From assembly GCF_938046015.1 (NCBI RefSeq), contig NZ_CALIXW010000035.1, positions 99,265 to 163,264 on the forward strand: 64,000 nt of DNA, in the 5' to 3' direction. This document shows, piece by piece, positions 44,869-54,279 of the stretch (positions are counted from its first letter, which is position 1; every line of letters begins with the position of its first letter). The stretch comes from an uncultured Porphyromonas sp. (GTDB lineage Bacteria; Bacteroidota; Bacteroidia; Bacteroidales; Porphyromonadaceae). The notes beneath the pieces were generated by a model, which saw only the letters and a list, made by a program, of their open reading frames with translations, had not been told where the DNA came from and ran no database searches. A program made the translations under genes and the position numbers.

Positions 44869-46041
44869 CTAGGCGATATAATCCATGTGGAGGAGGTAGT
44901 GGCGTAGGCGGGGCAGCGTCACCAGCGGCAGCAGGAGGAAGGCCAGCAGTCCTAGGTACAGCGGCATAGCCTCCACCCAGGGCGCCCCGACCAGTGCCTG
45001 ATTGATGCCGATCTGGTAGTAGTAGCGCAGGGGAAAGATATGACTCAGCGCCTGTACCGCTGGGCTCATCGTGCTCACTGGGATACTCATCCCCGAGATA
45101 GAGAAGGAGAGCATACCGAGGAGACTGCCTAGGCTGAGCGACATTCTGAGTATAGGGACAAGGGCGACGAAGAAGGCCCCGAGGCTCTGTGCCGAGAGCA
45201 CGAGCGCCAGCATAGCCCCCGCCATCGACCACCAGCTACTCTGCAGCGGATAGCCCATCCAGCCATAGAGCAGACCCTGCAGACTCCAGCCTACGAGGAG
45301 GAAGATCAGCGTATGGGGTAGCAGCTTGCCCACGAGGGCACGTGCCATAGAGCCGCCTGCCGCTGCGAGCCAGCTACGGGCGGTGCGGCGCTTGATCTCG
45401 ACGCCGATACTGTAGGAGGTAATGAGGAAGATCATCAGCTGCAGTACCCCAGGTAGGATGGTGGTCGTCAGGTAGGCCGAGTAGTTGAGCCAGGGATTGC
45501 TCATCACCTCCAGCTGTACGCGTATCGGCTGTATGGCGCCCATGATCTGCTCCTCGGTGCGGCCGCGTGCCTGGCCCGTCTGCAGACCCACCTTGGCCGA
45601 GGCCAGCTCGCTGAGCATCTTCATGTCGCGGAAGGTGAAGCTGCCTGCCATGAGGTAGCTCCCATTGGTGTAGTAGTGGATCTTCGGCTGGCGTGCCGAG
45701 CCCGCGTGAGCCTGCAGTCCGCGCGGGATGTGGTAGATGGCGTAGACCTCCCCGCGGCGCATGGCGCTGAGCGCCTCCTGCATCGAGAGCGCTCGGAGGC
45801 TCACGCGGCTGGACTGGAAGGCGTCGAGGCTGCGCACGAGGGCCCGTGAGGTGGCGCTGCCATCCTCGTCTACGACCGCGACGGGCATATCCTGTGGCAG
45901 CCCGCCCGCCATCATGTAGAGCAGGAGGAAGGCCGTGAGGAAGGGGGCGAGGATCATCCCGAAGAAGTATATGGGACGTGTGCTGAGGATACCCCACTCA
46001 CGCCGCATGACCTCGAGGATGCTGCTGAGGCGTTCCGCCAT
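44869..46041 (-). CDS. ABC-2 type permease (first of a pair)
   Basis: 390 residues, same layout as the neighbour: an N-terminal helix, a periplasmic domain beginning DMPVAVVDEDGSATSR, and five to six C-terminal helices with FSISGMSIPVSTMSPAVQ. These paired permeases occur in Bacteroidota beside HlyD and TolC genes. It starts 1 bp after the HlyD gene stop and ends 24 bp before the next permease start (3 bp if that gene starts at 44865). Confidence 0.87.
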   Translation of the reverse strand: MAERLSSILEVMRREWGILSTRPIYFFGMILAPFLTAFLLLYMMAGGLPQDMPVAVVDEDGSATSRALVRSLDAFQSSRVSLRALSMQEALSAMRRGEVYAIYHIPRGLQAHAGSARQPKIHYYTNGSYLMAGSFTFRDMKMLSELASAKVGLQTGQARGRTEEQIMGAIQPIRVQLEVMSNPWLNYSAYLTTTILPGVLQLMIFLITSYSIGVEIKRRTARSWLAAAGGSMARALVGKLLPHTLIFLLVGWSLQGLLYGWMGYPLQSSWWSMAGAMLALVLSAQSLGAFFVALVPILRMSLSLGSLLGMLSFSISGMSIPVSTMSPAVQALSHIFPLRYYYQIGINQALVGAPWVEAMPLYLGLLAFLLLPLVTLPRLRHYLLHMDYIA

Positions 46042-46042
46042 A

Positions 46043-47092
46043 CTAGATCTGGCCCTTGTCGAGGACGACGGTCATGCCTGCCAGGAGGCCCTCCAGAGCC
46101 TTCACGGGGCGTGCCGTCACCTCGAAGGTACGTAGGTCGTACTGACCGCGGGGCTTGGTCGCCTTCCACGCGGCGTAGCTCCCGAGGTCCTTGAGCTTGG
46201 TCACCTCGAGCTCGATGGGCTTATCTCCGAGGGCGGGGACGAAGCCCTTGAGGCGCGTGCCCTGCTTGACCTTGCTGAGCTGATCCTCACGTAGGGCGAA
46301 GAGCACACGCACGGCCTTGGTGTCGGCGATGCTCATGATGGGCGCGCCCGTACCGACCAGCTCCCCGCGGTGGGGGTAGATCTCGGAGACGCGGCCGTCT
46401 AGTGGGGCGAGCAGGGCCCCCTCTCTGCGGTAGGCCTCGACCTCGGAGATCGCACCTGCAGCGCGCTCTACGAGGGCAGCTGCGGCGAGCTTGTCCTCAC
46501 GCTGCGCGCCGCTCAGGGCCAGGTCGTACTGACTGCGGGCAGCGCGCTCGGTAGCCTGCATGGCGCGCAGCTGGGCCGTAGCCTCGTCGTACTTCTGTGC
46601 GGGGAGGACGCCCTCCTTGTAGAGGCGCTCGACGCGGGCGAAGCTCTTCTCGGCGACCTCAAGGCCAGCCTTAGCCTTCTGCCAGAGCTCGTAGGCGCCT
46701 TCCTTCTGCTCCTTGCGAGCACCAGCTAGCGCCTTCTGATGCTGCGCTTCAGCAGCGCTCTTGGCGGCCTCGGCCTGCTCGAGCTTCGCTAGTACCTCGG
46801 GTGAGTAGATGCGTACGAGGGTATCGCCCTGACGCACCTGCTGCCCCTCCTGGACGAGGAACTCACTGATGCGTCCGGGTACCTTGCCCGCGATACATAC
46901 CTCCTCGACCTCGACCTGACCGGTGATGATGTCCTCGGGCTGGCCGAAGAAGATGTAGCCCGAGGCAGCCAGCAGAAGCATGGCTAGGGCTACGAGGCCG
47001 ATGCCGAGGATGATGCTCTTGCGCGTGCTGCTGGCGCTCTGCACCTGGCTCGAGGTGCTGCTGTCGGTATGCTTGGTGTTGTCGTTGCTCAT
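46043..47092 (-). CDS. HlyD-family periplasmic adaptor
   Basis: 349 residues with a polar N-terminus, one membrane helix (about 26-50), a biotinyl-lipoyl-like half (EVCIAGKVPGRISEFLVQEG), a long Ala/Glu-rich coiled-coil hairpin (about 95-225), and the second lipoyl half plus beta-barrel. It should bridge the ABC permeases and TolC. It lies 18 bp after the TolC gene. Confidence 0.9.
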   Translation of the reverse strand: MSNDNTKHTDSSTSSQVQSASSTRKSIILGIGLVALAMLLLAASGYIFFGQPEDIITGQVEVEEVCIAGKVPGRISEFLVQEGQQVRQGDTLVRIYSPEVLAKLEQAEAAKSAAEAQHQKALAGARKEQKEGAYELWQKAKAGLEVAEKSFARVERLYKEGVLPAQKYDEATAQLRAMQATERAARSQYDLALSGAQREDKLAAAALVERAAGAISEVEAYRREGALLAPLDGRVSEIYPHRGELVGTGAPIMSIADTKAVRVLFALREDQLSKVKQGTRLKGFVPALGDKPIELEVTKLKDLGSYAAWKATKPRGQYDLRTFEVTARPVKALEGLLAGMTVVLDKGQI

Positions 47093-47110
47093 TGTCGTGT
47101 GGTGCTAGGG

Positions 47111-48481
47111 CTAGAGTGCGAGTATATTCTTGAGTTTGCTCTTGCTGAGCAGGAGCTGGATCTGGCTGTCGATGAGGCCGTCCTGTGCGCTCATCCAGGC
47201 CGTCTGTGCCTGGGTGTAGTTGATCAGCGGGATGACGCCCTCACGGTAGCCTACCTCGGCGTAGCGCATGTTCTCGCGTGCCAGTTCGACGGCCTTGAGG
47301 GAGGCGGTCCAGGCGCGGCGGGCGTCCTCGACGGCGCGTAGGGCCTGCTTGATCTGCAGGCTGATCTTGCTGCGCGCCTCGGCCAGCTGGAGCTGCTTGA
47401 CCGTCTGCTCGCTGCGTGCCTGACGGCGGCGGAAGGTGGCGGAGAAGAGGTCGGAGATCGGTACCTGTAGCATCACGCCGAGGTAGTACTGGCTGCCGAA
47501 CTCCTTCTTGGGCCCGTTGAAGCTATTCGGATTGGTCGCCGAGTAGCTGGCGAAGCCATAGAGCTGAGGCAGCAGATCGGCCGTCTCCATGCGTACCTTG
47601 AGGCCGTAGATGCTGTCCACCAGGCGTAGGCTGCGCACCTCGCTGCGGCGCTCCACGGCGGCGGCGATGTCTTCCTTCGGGTAGACACGGGCGGCCTCCA
47701 GCTGGAGCTGGGCCTGGATCTCCTGCTCGTCCGCTAGAGCGAAGGGCTCGTCCTCCTCCAGCCCACAGAGGTCTGCCAGAAGCATGCGCGAGAGGGCCAG
47801 GCCGTTGGTGACCTTGCTGCGCTTGACCTCGGCCTCGCTCAGCTTGGTGCGTACAGCTAGCCCATCGGCCTTGGTGGCGACGCCCGTCTCTATGGCGGTG
47901 TCGACGTCCTTGACGGTGCGCTCGAGGAGGCTGATGACCTGGCCGAGCAGGCGCTCCTTGCTGCGGAGGCTGACGATCTGCCAATAGGCCTCGTCCAGCT
48001 TGGTCTCGACCTCGGTCTCGGTGGTGCGTCGTAGCTCGGTCTGTAGGCGCTCGTTGAGCCCCGCCATGCGGTAGCCCGAGAGGAGCTTACCGCCGAGGTA
48101 GAGCGGCTGGATGGCCGTCACGTTGCCCACCCACACGTTGCGCAGGTCTATGGTGCCGAGCTGGCGGAGACGGTCGGGAATGACGAAGTTGTAGCCGCCC
48201 AGTGGGGTCGACCAGTCGACGAGGCGGAATTCCTTCTCCATATGCAGGTAGAGGCCGCGTGCCGTGACCTGAGGGAAGAACTTCGTCAGTACCTCCTGGC
48301 GCTTGGCCTGGGCGCCTGCGGCCTCGGCGTCACGCTGCTCTAGCAGGCGGCTGTGGCTCAGCGCTAGCCGGCGGCAGGAGTCGAGGCTGAGCGTGCGCTG
48401 TGCCTCTAGCTCCGTACTTGACGCAAGGGCGCCGACCAGCCCGAGGGTGAGGAGGAGTGGGCGCAGATGGTGTCTGTACAT
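47111..48481 (-). CDS. TolC-family outer-membrane efflux protein
   Basis: 456 residues with a signal peptide and two tandem outer-membrane-efflux repeats of long helices, with LSLDSCRRLALSHSRLLEQRD near the start and a second copy after GVMLQVPISDLFSATFRRR. It is the outer-membrane duct of the export operon and its first gene, with a -7 element at 48625-48632. Confidence 0.92.
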   Translation of the reverse strand: MYRHHLRPLLLTLGLVGALASSTELEAQRTLSLDSCRRLALSHSRLLEQRDAEAAGAQAKRQEVLTKFFPQVTARGLYLHMEKEFRLVDWSTPLGGYNFVIPDRLRQLGTIDLRNVWVGNVTAIQPLYLGGKLLSGYRMAGLNERLQTELRRTTETEVETKLDEAYWQIVSLRSKERLLGQVISLLERTVKDVDTAIETGVATKADGLAVRTKLSEAEVKRSKVTNGLALSRMLLADLCGLEEDEPFALADEQEIQAQLQLEAARVYPKEDIAAAVERRSEVRSLRLVDSIYGLKVRMETADLLPQLYGFASYSATNPNSFNGPKKEFGSQYYLGVMLQVPISDLFSATFRRRQARSEQTVKQLQLAEARSKISLQIKQALRAVEDARRAWTASLKAVELARENMRYAEVGYREGVIPLINYTQAQTAWMSAQDGLIDSQIQLLLSKSKLKNILAL

Positions 48482-48624
48482 ACCTTATTTATATAAGTCC
48501 TTTGCTCTGCTCCCGCTGCAAGCGTGGGGAAGAGCCCGTAGTTCAAGTCTTGTCTCTAGGGGAGTGCGAAGGTGCTCGTGGGGCGCTACCTGTGCCGCAC
48601 CTTGCCGCTCCGCATAGCTCCCTG

Positions 48625-48632
48625 CAAAGGTA
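48625..48632 (-). promoter_or_regulatory. Bacteroidota -7 element for the export operon
   Basis: The minus strand reads TACCTTTG, matching TAnnTTTG, about 145 bp before the TolC-family ATG. That leaves a long 5' leader; no -33 box is clear. Confidence 0.45.
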
Positions 48633-48768
48633 GACAATCATAGCGATATACGTCATCGGAGCCCCTTGGGTATAGTCGACGAAGCCCCCTCGGAGCTGGA
48701 GCCTGATTCTAGACGCAGGTGGGACGCAGCTTCGGCTTGGCTGTGCGTGTCTCGCTCCTTAGCTACAA

Positions 48769-48855
48769 GCGTCCTACTCCTTAGTTGCAGCGTCCTATCC
48801 CTTAGCCCCTCACCTGCTGCTCCTTTGTCTTAGTGCTCGCGTCCTTATCCCCTAG
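48769..48855. repeat. Degenerate direct repeats of about 21 bp (GCGTCCTA..CCTTAG)
   Basis: Copies resembling GCGTCCTACTCCTTAG start at 48769 and 48790 (21 bp apart), and a third (GCGTCCTTATCCCCTAG) at 48839. They lie between the TolC-family promoter and array G. The function is unknown, and the copies are too diverged for a confident call. Confidence 0.4.
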
Positions 48856-48882
48856 CGTGCGCCCCCTTAGGCCTAGGCTCTG

Positions 48883-48964
48883 TGACTGATATCCCTCAGC
48901 GGGCTGATGGACGTCCCTCAGAGCGCTGACTGGCGTCCCTCAGCTCCGCGAGGGATATCCCTCG
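48883..48964. repeat. Four-unit 22-bp palindrome array G
   Basis: Units start at 48883, 48905, 48927 and 48949 (all 22 bp): TGACTG-ATAT-CCCTCA, TGATGG-ACGT-CCCTCA, TGACTG-GCGT-CCCTCA and CGAGGG-ATAT-CCCTCG. The 627-bp divergent gap also contains the direct repeats and promoter elements; I see no gene. Confidence 0.85.
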
Positions 48965-49065
48965 CGAAGCTCGAGGCTAAGGGGCAGTGCGCTGGGGGAG
49001 GGGAGCGAGGGGCGGGCGGCACCGCAGGGAGCGGGGTGCGGAGCCGCTAGCTAGCCGATTTTTGG

Positions 49066-49073
49066 TAACTTTG
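49066..49073 (+). promoter_or_regulatory. Bacteroidota -7 element for the YfhO-like gene
   Basis: TAACTTTG matches TAnnTTTG, 35 bp before the GTG start at 49109; no -33 box is obvious. Confidence 0.5.
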
Positions 49074-49108
49074 GGGATACTATATATCAAGGTATAAAAC
49101 GCGACGAA

Positions 49109-51661
49109 GTGAATCTATCGATCAAACAAGCTCTAGCACACGCCCGCCGCTCCTGGCCCTGGTGGCTAGGCGTACTCTTGCTCTTCATGGGGCTGGCGCT
49201 CGTGTACTTCATGCCTGCGATCTTCGAGGGGCGCGAGCTCTTCCAGCAGGATGTGGCCGGGGCCAGCGGCACGGCCTCGGACGTGCGTGCCCTTGCCGAA
49301 GCCACAGGAGAGGTCTCCTACTGGACCAATAGCCTCTTCGGAGGGATGCCCATGTACCAGATCTCGCCCTCCTATCCCTCGCTGTGGGTGATCCACAAGC
49401 TGCAGACGCTGCTCACGCTGCAGTGGCCCTTCACCCTGCTGCCCAACTACAGCTGGCTGCTCTTCGCCCTTCTGGCGGGCGGCTACATCTTCCTGCGTGC
49501 CCTGCGTCTAGGGCGCCCCGCCTCCATCCTCGGGGCGGTGATGTGGACCTTCTCCAGCTACTTCCTCATCCTCATCGCCGCGGGTCATATCTGGAAGCTG
49601 ATGACCCTCTGCTTCATCCCGCCCACGCTGGCAGGGATCCTGTACATCTACCGAGGGCAGTACCTCAAGGGGGCTGCGCTGACGGCGCTCTTCGCCTCGC
49701 TGCAGATCCTCTCCAATCACGTGCAGATGAGCTACTACTTCGGCTTCCTCATCCTCTTCCTGCTCATCGCCTTCCTCGTGGAGGCCGTACGTGAGGGGCA
49801 GCTGCGGCGCTTCGTCCTCTCCACGCTCGTGCTGCTGGGCTCGGGACTGATCGCCATCGGCATCAATAGCTCCAACCTCTACCATACCTACGAGTACGGC
49901 GCGGAGACCACGCGTGGGGGGAGCGAGCTCACGCAGCTGGCTGGGCAGGGTGCGCAGGCCAAGGAGGCCACCGCCTCGGGCCTCGACAAGGACTACATCA
50001 CGGCCTGGAGCTACGGCAAGGGCGAGACGCTGACGCTGCTCGTGCCCAATGCCTACGGCGGCGCCACGGGTGCGCTGGCTGAGGACGCCGATGCTATGGG
50101 GCATATCCCTAGCGAGTACCAGCAGATCCTCGGGCAGCTCAATCACTACTGGGGTGATCAGCCCTTCACCGCGGGGCCCGTCTATGTCGGGGCCTTCGTC
50201 CTCTTCCTCTTCCTGCTGGGCTGCTTCGTCGTAGAGGGGCCGATCAAGTGGGCCCTCGTCGGCGGTACGATCTTCTCCATAGCGCTGGCCTGGGGGCACA
50301 ACATGATGTGGCTCACCGACCTCTTCATCGACTACGTGCCGCTGTACAACAAGTTCCGCACCGTCTCCTCCATCCTCGTCATCGCGGAGTTCACCATCCC
50401 CGTGCTGGCTGTGCTGGCGCTGGTGCGCTTCGTCGAGCGTCCTCGTGAGCTAGTGGAGGAGCACCGCGGGGGCTTCCTCATCGCGGGCGGACTGACCCTC
50501 GGGCTCAGCCTCGTGCTAGCGCTGATCCCAGGCACCTTCCTCTCGCTGATCAGCGAGCAGGAGCAGGAGCTCTTCCGCCAGGCTATGGCCCAGGGGCAGA
50601 TGCCCGTCTCTGAGCTCATGGCGGCCCTCAAGGAGGCCCGCGCCTCCATCGTCTCGGCCGACGCCTGGCGTAGCTTCTTCATCATCCTCCTCTCCCTCGG
50701 CGTCTGCGGTCTCTACTATCAGGGACGCCTCAAGGCAGGTATGCTCTACCTCCTCCTGGGTACGCTCACGCTCCTCGACCTCTGGCAGGTCGACAAGCGC
50801 TACCTACACGATGAGCTCTTCATCGACAAGGCGCTGGTGGAGCAGCAGGCCGCTCCCGTGACCGAGGCCGACCGCCTCATCGCTCAGGACAAGGATAAGC
50901 ACTACCGCGTCATGAACCTCAGCGTGAATACCTTCAACGACGCTACCACCAGCGCCCAGCACCGCAGTGTCGGCGGCTACCACGCCGCCAAGCTGCGCCG
51001 CTACCAGGATCTCATCGAGCGCCAGCTGAGCCAGCAGAACATGCAGGCCTACAATATGCTCGACACGCGCTACTTCATCCTGCCGGCACAGGCAGGTCAG
51101 GGCGGGGCGCCCGTAGTGCAGCGCAATGAGGAGGCCTTCGGCGCAGCGTGGTTCGTCGACAGCATCGCCTGGGTCAAGGGCGCCGATGCCGAGATGGCCG
51201 CCCTCTCCACGCTGCCGCTGCGCCGCGTGGCGGCCGTCGATGAGCGCTTCGCCTCGCAGCTGCAGGGCTACCGCCCCACGCAGCTCATCCCCGACAGTAC
51301 GGTCGGCGCCGATCCTGCCGTCGAGCTGCTGGACTACCAGCCTGCCGTGGCGCGCTATAGGGTCACGACGCCCCAGCCGCGCCTGCTCGTCTTCTCCGAG
51401 GTCTACTATCCCCACGGCTGGCACCTCGTGCTGGACGGAGCGAAGGAGCTGGAGCTAGTGCCCGCCGACTATACGCTGCGTGCCGCCTGGATCCCTGCCG
51501 GGACGCACGAGCTGGTCCTACGCTTCGACCCTCAGTCCATACACCGCACCGAGCTAGTGGCTGAGGTCTCCTCGGCGCTACTGGTGCTGCTGCTCCTCGC
51601 GGCCCTCGCCAACGCCTTCCTCCCCCGCCGTGTGCGCCCTGAGGACGGCCCCCAAGAGTAA
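49109..51661 (+). CDS. YfhO-family polytopic membrane protein
   Basis: 850 residues with a GTG start. About 12 membrane helices cover the first two thirds, with the conserved early segment FQQDVAGASGTASDVRAL and then LFGGMPMYQISPSYP, followed by a soluble C-terminal domain (about 560-820: LIERQLSQQNMQAYNMLDTRYFI) and a final helix. I recognise the YfhO-type GT-C fold. YfhO members glycosylate surface polymers with lipid-linked sugars in other bacteria. The function here is unknown. It is followed by a TPR lipoprotein gene after 29 bp. Confidence 0.85.
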   Translation: MNLSIKQALAHARRSWPWWLGVLLLFMGLALVYFMPAIFEGRELFQQDVAGASGTASDVRALAEATGEVSYWTNSLFGGMPMYQISPSYPSLWVIHKLQTLLTLQWPFTLLPNYSWLLFALLAGGYIFLRALRLGRPASILGAVMWTFSSYFLILIAAGHIWKLMTLCFIPPTLAGILYIYRGQYLKGAALTALFASLQILSNHVQMSYYFGFLILFLLIAFLVEAVREGQLRRFVLSTLVLLGSGLIAIGINSSNLYHTYEYGAETTRGGSELTQLAGQGAQAKEATASGLDKDYITAWSYGKGETLTLLVPNAYGGATGALAEDADAMGHIPSEYQQILGQLNHYWGDQPFTAGPVYVGAFVLFLFLLGCFVVEGPIKWALVGGTIFSIALAWGHNMMWLTDLFIDYVPLYNKFRTVSSILVIAEFTIPVLAVLALVRFVERPRELVEEHRGGFLIAGGLTLGLSLVLALIPGTFLSLISEQEQELFRQAMAQGQMPVSELMAALKEARASIVSADAWRSFFIILLSLGVCGLYYQGRLKAGMLYLLLGTLTLLDLWQVDKRYLHDELFIDKALVEQQAAPVTEADRLIAQDKDKHYRVMNLSVNTFNDATTSAQHRSVGGYHAAKLRRYQDLIERQLSQQNMQAYNMLDTRYFILPAQAGQGGAPVVQRNEEAFGAAWFVDSIAWVKGADAEMAALSTLPLRRVAAVDERFASQLQGYRPTQLIPDSTVGADPAVELLDYQPAVARYRVTTPQPRLLVFSEVYYPHGWHLVLDGAKELELVPADYTLRAAWIPAGTHELVLRFDPQSIHRTELVAEVSSALLVLLLLAALANAFLPRRVRPEDGPQE

Positions 51662-51690
51662 TCACTATCCCAATCTATAAGCACACCTTC

Positions 51691-53391
51691 ATGATTAAGA
51701 AGACCCCAACGGTAGCCCTGCTGAGTACGGCACTGCTACTCATCACTACGAGCTGTGGGACGAAGCTCCGCCCGCTCACAGCAGACCTCGTCAAGGCCGA
51801 GCCGCAGCCTCTGGAGGCTGTCGGCGGTCAAGTCCCCATCACGGTGCACCTGACCTTCCCCGCCAAGTGGTTCCCTAAGGACGCCCAGCTGACCATCGTC
51901 CCCGTGCTGCGCTACAAGGGCGGCGAGAAGTGGGGCGCTGGTGCTGGATTCCAGGGCGAGAAGGTGCTCGGCAACGAGCGCGTAGTGCGCTACGCCGTTG
52001 GCTCCAATAGCTCGGTGAACTTCACCATCCCCTATCAACCCGCGATGCAGCGCAGCGAGCTCTTCCTGAGCTTCAAGGGCAAGCAGGGCAGCCGTGTCGT
52101 CAGCCTCCCCGAGCTCAAGGTAGCTGATGGCGTACTGGCTACCGAGGCGCTGGCTACGCTGGCGGGTGTGACGCCCATCATCGCGCCTGACGCCTTCCAG
52201 AAGGTCATCAATGAGGCCTACGACGCCAATATCATGTTCCAGATCCAGCAGTCCAATGTCCGCTCCAGCGAGCTGACCAAGGAGGAGGTCACCGAGTGGC
52301 AGTACACGGTGCAGAACGCCAACGAGACGCCCAACCAGCGCGTCTCGGTCGAGGTCCAGGCCTATGCCTCACCCGATGGCGGTAAGGAGCTGAACGAGAA
52401 GCTCAGCGCCAGCCGTGAGAAGAACACGACCTCGGTGCTGAAGGGCAAGTTCCGCCGCGAGAAGCTCGGCGACGTCTCCATCGACGCCCACTACACGGCT
52501 CAGGACTGGGAGGGCTTCAAGAAGCTGGTCGAGCAGAGTAACTTCCAGGACAAGGATCTGGTACTGCGCGTACTGAGCATGTACCCTGATCCTGAGCAGC
52601 GCGAGCGCGAGATCCGCAACATCTCGGCTGTCTTCAGCAAGCTGGCCGACGAAGTGCTGCCCAAGCTGCGCCGCTCACGTCTGATCGCCAACATCAAGAT
52701 CCTCGGCAAGAGCGATCAGGAGATCCAGGAGCTGCTGACCAAGTTCCCCGCCGCTCTCTCCCTCGAGGAGCTGCTCTACGCCGCGACCCTCACCAGCGAC
52801 CTCGTGCAGCAGGAGAACATCTACAAGATGACCATCCAGAAGTACCCCAAGGACTACCGCTCCTACAATAACATCGGTGCGATCTGCCTCGAGCGTCAGG
52901 ACTACGCCTCCGCCAAGTACTGGTTCGAGCAGGCCCTCAAGCATAAGGCCAACCCCGAGAGCCAGATGAACCTCGGCCTCTTGAGCCTGCGTGACGGGGA
53001 TCTGAAGAAGGCTACTGAGCTGATGGCAGAGGGTAGCGCACTGCCTGGTGCTGGCCAGGCCCTCGGCTACCTCTACCTGCGTCAGGGCGACTATGTCAAG
53101 GCCAGCACGTCCTTCGGGGACTTCGCGAGCAACAACGCCGTCGTGGCACACATCCTAGCCCGCGACTACAGCAAGGCGCTGCAGACGATCGCCGCGATCA
53201 AGCAGCCCAACGCTACGACCTACTACCTGCGTGCTATCGTCGCTGCCCGCAGCAACGATACGAAGGAGGCGCTGACGGCGCTGCAGCGTACGCTCCAGCT
53301 CGATCCTAGCCTCGCGCAGCGCATAGATCAGGACCTCGAGTTCGCCCAGCTGCGTCGTCAGCCTGGCTTCAGCTCGATCTTCCGCAACTAG
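51691..53391 (+). CDS. TPR-containing lipoprotein with OmpA-like segment
   Basis: 566 residues with a lipobox (LITTSC, Cys22). Residues about 35-150 are a beta-rich domain, followed by a segment like VQAYASPDGGKELNEKLSASR (about 228-248) that resembles an OmpA-type half, and three to five TPR-like helical repeats from about 360 (YNNIGAICLERQDYASAKYW). Bacteroidota encode similar envelope lipoproteins of unknown role. It may be anchored in the outer membrane. I do not assign a named function. Confidence 0.75.
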   Translation: MIKKTPTVALLSTALLLITTSCGTKLRPLTADLVKAEPQPLEAVGGQVPITVHLTFPAKWFPKDAQLTIVPVLRYKGGEKWGAGAGFQGEKVLGNERVVRYAVGSNSSVNFTIPYQPAMQRSELFLSFKGKQGSRVVSLPELKVADGVLATEALATLAGVTPIIAPDAFQKVINEAYDANIMFQIQQSNVRSSELTKEEVTEWQYTVQNANETPNQRVSVEVQAYASPDGGKELNEKLSASREKNTTSVLKGKFRREKLGDVSIDAHYTAQDWEGFKKLVEQSNFQDKDLVLRVLSMYPDPEQREREIRNISAVFSKLADEVLPKLRRSRLIANIKILGKSDQEIQELLTKFPAALSLEELLYAATLTSDLVQQENIYKMTIQKYPKDYRSYNNIGAICLERQDYASAKYWFEQALKHKANPESQMNLGLLSLRDGDLKKATELMAEGSALPGAGQALGYLYLRQGDYVKASTSFGDFASNNAVVAHILARDYSKALQTIAAIKQPNATTYYLRAIVAARSNDTKEALTALQRTLQLDPSLAQRIDQDLEFAQLRRQPGFSSIFRN

Positions 53392-53420
53392 CGCTTCGGT
53401 CCTTATATTATTATTGTATA

Positions 53421-53454
53421 GCGACCGCCTCCCAGCTTCGTGGGGGGCGGTCGC
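53421..53454 (+). terminator. Hairpin after the TPR lipoprotein gene
   Basis: A 14-bp stem (GCGACCGCCTCCCA, one G-T wobble) and loop GCTTCG are followed by a poor T tract, so termination strength is uncertain. Confidence 0.65.
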
Positions 53455-53580
53455 TTGCGTTTACTCGCCTCGGCTAGACCTATCCTTGTGCTGTGTCTAG
53501 GGGCTGCGCTTGGTTTAGATAAATGTAGCCCTTTGCTGTGGCTGTAGGGGACGTACGCTCCCTCCCTGCTGCGAGCTCCG

Positions 53581-53662
53581 TGAGTGATAGCCCTCAGCGG
53601 TCTCACCGCTATCCCTCGCGGGGCTGACGGGCGTCCCTCAGCCTCGTGACTGATATCCCTCA
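53581..53662. repeat. Four-unit 22-bp palindrome array H
   Basis: Units start at 53581, 53603, 53625 and 53647: TGAGTG-ATAG-CCCTCA, TCACCG-CTAT-CCCTCG, TGACGG-GCGT-CCCTCA and TGACTG-ATAT-CCCTCA. All spacings are 22 bp. Confidence 0.8.
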
Positions 53663-53817
53663 GCCAGCCTCCTCCTTGGTGTATAGCTCGCTGGTGAGGA
53701 CTTCGAGGGTTTAAGTACCCTCCGTATGAGCAATAGGAGCGAAGCCTTTGTGCTAAACTGAAGTACAAGATAGGTCAAGTTGCTGACCTTGCTTCGGTCG
53801 TGCTGGAGAGGGGAGGC

Positions 53818-54097
53818 TAAGCCCCAGCGGGGCGACCCGTCCAAAGCCCAGGGTGCGTAGCCCTGCAAGGGTGACCAAACCCTGGGTTAGGCGTGACAAA
53901 AAGGAGAGAGCCCTACAGGGGCGACCCTCAAAGCCTTCGTAGTGCGCGAGGAGTGCCGTGCCGATCACACGCTGACCAGCTTTGAGGCTCGCCCCTGTAG
54001 GGCTCTTTGAATATGGATGTACCAAAACCCAGGGTTCCGTCACGCCTACAGCGTTCCCTCACCCTGGGCTTTGGACGGGTCGCCCCGTTGGGGCTTA
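53818..54097. repeat. 280-bp long inverted repeat (REP-like family, copy 1)
   Basis: The left arm (53818-53935) and right arm (53979-54097) are nearly reverse complements over about 118 bp: blocks such as AAGCCCCAGCGGGGCGACCC, CCAAAGCCCAGGGTG, AACCCTGGGTT and AGCCCTACAGGGGCGA recur in both. A 43-bp loop separates them. Short open frames inside are spurious. Partial copies lie at 61728-61918 and 63891-64000. No transposase is nearby. The rest of the 1.3-kb gap up to the GH97 gene contains the palindrome at 54280, an AT-rich hairpin at 54544-54563 and a promoter. Confidence 0.85.
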
Positions 54098-54279
54098 CGA
54101 GGCCCTCTGTTCTTATCCAAGGGTAACGCATAGGCTTCGGGGGCTTTAGATGTCAGTGTAAGTGGGGAACCTTCGTCCCCGCACGCGGCCTTGCGGGAAG
54201 GGCAGTATTAGGCCTTGGTCTTGCTGAGTCCTTGGTTCGTGGGAAGGCTGCTGAGGGGACTTGGAGCGCTGATCTTCGC

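Noticed and set aside
53581..53662. The 22-bp arrays as a CRISPR array
   Set aside because: The units are adjacent palindromes with no unique spacers of usual length, only four per site, and no cas gene is present.
53638..54131. Short open frames inside the REP-like repeat (phrases like SPTGASLKAGQ)
   Set aside because: They are translations of the inverted repeat, recur in other copies in several frames and show no domain.
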